Origin: Thermoplasmatota archaeon
Lineage (GTDB): Archaea > Thermoplasmatota > Thermoplasmata > Methanomassiliicoccales > Methanomassiliicoccaceae
NCBI GenBank assembly: GCA_022709105.1
Contig: JAKIXL010000075.1
Span: forward strand, 1-6,968
Direction: 5' to 3'
DNA length: 6,968 nt
Shown: positions 5,849-6,968 of the stretch, piece after piece
How the letters are laid out: every line of letters starts with the position of its first letter
Numbering within the stretch: the first letter of the stretch is position 1
Made by a program: the position numbers and the translations under genes
Notes under the pieces: model-generated
Seen by the model: only the letters and a program-made list of their open reading frames with translations
Database searches by the model: none
What the model was told of the DNA's origin: nothing

Positions 5849-6520
5849 ATGAGCATAAAGGCGATCGTTGTGGACATCGATGGAACGCTAACGGACATGA
5901 ACAAGCTCATTTTCACCTCAGGCATAGAGGCGCTGAGGAAGGTGCAGGAGAAAGGCATCCCGGTGAGCTTGGCATCTGGGAACGTCCTTCCGGTCGCCTA
6001 TGGCCTATCGACCTATCTGGGCCTTAGGGGACCGATCGTGGCCGAGAACGGAGGAGTGGTATCGCACCAAGAGCGCATATACCAGGTCGCCGAAGGCATA
6101 TTGGCGGAGAGGGCCTATGAACACCTACGGTCCAGGATGCCAGTGGAGCGCTTGTTCACTGACAGGTGGAGGTGCACCGAGGTAGCGCTCCGCCGCACCG
6201 CCGACCTCGAGCGAGTGAGGAAGGAGCTGGAGGGTTGGGATGTGACTATAGAGGCGACCGGCTTTGCCATCCATATCATGGACCGCGGCCATGGAAAGCT
6301 AGCAGGGGTAAGGAAGATGGCCGAGATATCCGGCATCGACATCTCGCAGATCGCGGCGTTCGGCGACTCAGACAACGATGTGGGGATGCTTAAGGAGTGC
6401 GGAGAGAGCGTCGCGGTAGGCAACGCATCGCTGGCGGCAAAGGCCGCCGCGAGGTACGTGAGCCCCCATCCTCATGCCGCCGGCGTCATTGATGGCCTCC
6501 GGAGGCTTGGGCTTCTATAA
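5849..6520 (+). CDS. pgp: Phosphoglycolate phosphatase, archaeal HAD type
   Basis: A 223-residue HAD-superfamily hydrolase with the type II (Cof-like) layout. Archaeal homologues such as Thermoplasma TA0175 hydrolyse 2-phosphoglycolate to glycolate and phosphate with Mg2+, removing a product of DNA-end repair or of oxygenase side reactions. All four HAD motifs are present: nucleophile D9 and acid D11 in D-I-D-G-T-L-T-D, S43 in L-A-S-G-N, K150 in G-H-G-K-L-A-G-V, and G-D-S-D-N-D at 172-177 with Mg2+ ligands. The cap domain lies between about residues 75 and 150. Length matches the family. ATG 5849 is supported by GGAG at 5838-5841, seven bases upstream, and the D-I-D-G-T motif begins eight residues in, as expected. 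Substrate is inferred from family; other small phosphoesters (sugar phosphates) are possible. It converges on the TPR gene with a 12-base gap. Confidence 0.88.
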   Translation: MSIKAIVVDIDGTLTDMNKLIFTSGIEALRKVQEKGIPVSLASGNVLPVAYGLSTYLGLRGPIVAENGGVVSHQERIYQVAEGILAERAYEHLRSRMPVERLFTDRWRCTEVALRRTADLERVRKELEGWDVTIEATGFAIHIMDRGHGKLAGVRKMAEISGIDISQIAAFGDSDNDVGMLKECGESVAVGNASLAAKAAARYVSPHPHAAGVIDGLRRLGLL

Positions 6521-6532
6521 TGGATAAAGGAT

Positions 6533-6968
6533 TTACTTGCGCTGAAGGAGCTCCAGCGCGCCGGCCTCGTCCAGGCCGATGGAAAGTAGGAGGTACTTAA
6601 GGGACTTCTTAATGACCATCTCCTCCGTCTTATCGTCCATGTAGGCTTCCATGACCACGGGGGCGCGCTTGAAGTACTCCACCCCGAACTCCGAGTAATA
6701 ATATGCGGCATTATCGGGGTCCAGTTCGGCGGCCTTCTTGTAGGCGGCCTCGGCATCGTTGAACAGTCCGGCCTCCACGCAGAACGAGCCCATCGAACTG
6801 TGATACATAGGGTTCTTGGGGTCCAGTTCGGCGGCCTTCTTGTAGGCGGTCAGGATGTCCTCGGTCTTCACCTTGGGCACCAGCACTGCCGCTTCAGCCT
6901 TTCCGAACCAGGCCTCTGCATTGTTTGGATCGACCTTGGTGACCTTCTCGAACTTGGACAATGCCTTC
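6533..6968 (-). CDS. Tetratricopeptide repeat protein, N-terminus cut by window edge
   Basis: The 3' 145 codons of a TPR protein. The frame stays open to the right edge (K-A-L-S-K-F-E-K before the first possible TTG at 6961), and that edge is the second helix of a TPR, so the gene continues beyond the window and TTG 6961 is not a real start. Visible units: a partial repeat ending K-V-D-P-N-N, one ending in Y-K-K-A-A-E-L-D-P-K-N, one ending in Y-K-K-A-A-E-L-D-P-D-N, and a degenerate last unit with Y-Y-Y-S-E-F-G-V-E-Y-F, closing with a helical tail that ends L-L-Q-R-K. TPR units are 34-residue helix pairs that serve as protein-binding scaffolds; the partner is unknown. No catalytic domain, signal or membrane segment is seen in this part. 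Confidence 0.85.
   Translation of the reverse strand, partial: KALSKFEKVTKVDPNNAEAWFGKAEAAVLVPKVKTEDILTAYKKAAELDPKNPMYHSSMGSFCVEAGLFNDAEAAYKKAAELDPDNAAYYYSEFGVEYFKRAPVVMEAYMDDKTEEMVIKKSLKYLLLSIGLDEAGALELLQRK
6716..6849 (-). repeat. Two identical 32-base copies within the TPR gene
   Basis: Positions 6716-6747 and 6818-6849 are identical over 32 bases and 102 bases apart, exactly one 34-residue TPR unit. They encode the shared helix-B block A-Y-K-K-A-A-E-L-D-P. Identity at the DNA level, not just protein level, suggests fairly recent unit duplication or gene conversion. Confidence 0.85.

Noticed and set aside
5734..6027. 97-codon plus-strand frame across the phosphatase start
   Set aside because: It is out of frame with the phosphatase, whose start has a good Shine-Dalgarno site and motif placement.
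1..6968. tRNA, rRNA, CRISPR array, insertion sequence or toxin-antitoxin pair
   Set aside because: All intergenic stretches were read for these; none shows cloverleaf pieces, spaced repeats, terminal inverted repeats or a paired small-gene layout.

Overview
The window looks like part of an archaeal chromosome. Five things point that way: an MptA-type GTP cyclohydrolase (first step of the archaeal pterin pathway), an archaeal-type RNase HII, an archaeal-type phosphoglycolate phosphatase, a methanogen-style PAS histidine kinase with an H-D-I-x-N box, and short AT-rich TATA-like boxes about 25-30 bases ahead of several starts. The moderately high GC, gene types and protein style would suit a Thermoplasmata-related or other euryarchaeal lineage, but that placement is an inference. 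No transposase, integrase, CRISPR array, tRNA or rRNA was seen. This is ordinary chromosomal housekeeping and signalling territory, not an obvious accessory island.

Layout, left to right. Positions 1-72 are non-coding and hold one TATA-like box. On the minus strand, rnhB (RNase HII) and a small stand-alone SCP2-like protein form a tight pair joined by an ATGA overlap. Divergent from rnhB, on the plus strand, is a DUF362 protein carrying two [4Fe-4S] ferredoxin motifs, followed by mptA behind its own promoter. mptA converges on a large minus-strand gene for a soluble REC-PAS-PAS-PAS-histidine kinase, and their stop codons overlap within four bases (TTAG). A divergent intergenic stretch of about 300 bases separates the kinase from a plus-strand HAD phosphatase (phosphoglycolate phosphatase type). 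That gene converges, with a 12-base gap, on a minus-strand tetratricopeptide-repeat protein cut by the right edge.

The genes do not form one pathway. RNase HII does genome maintenance, MptA makes the pterin precursor for methanopterin or folate, the phosphatase detoxifies 2-phosphoglycolate, the kinase senses an unknown signal, and the DUF362, SCP2 and TPR proteins are of uncertain role. I did not find a convincing new multi-gene system. The two most interesting signals both concern mptA: its conserved N-terminal D-V-Q lies upstream of the first standard in-frame start codon, and its TATA box is flanked by a 13-base imperfect inverted repeat whose arms are 32 bases apart centre to centre, which looks like an operator.
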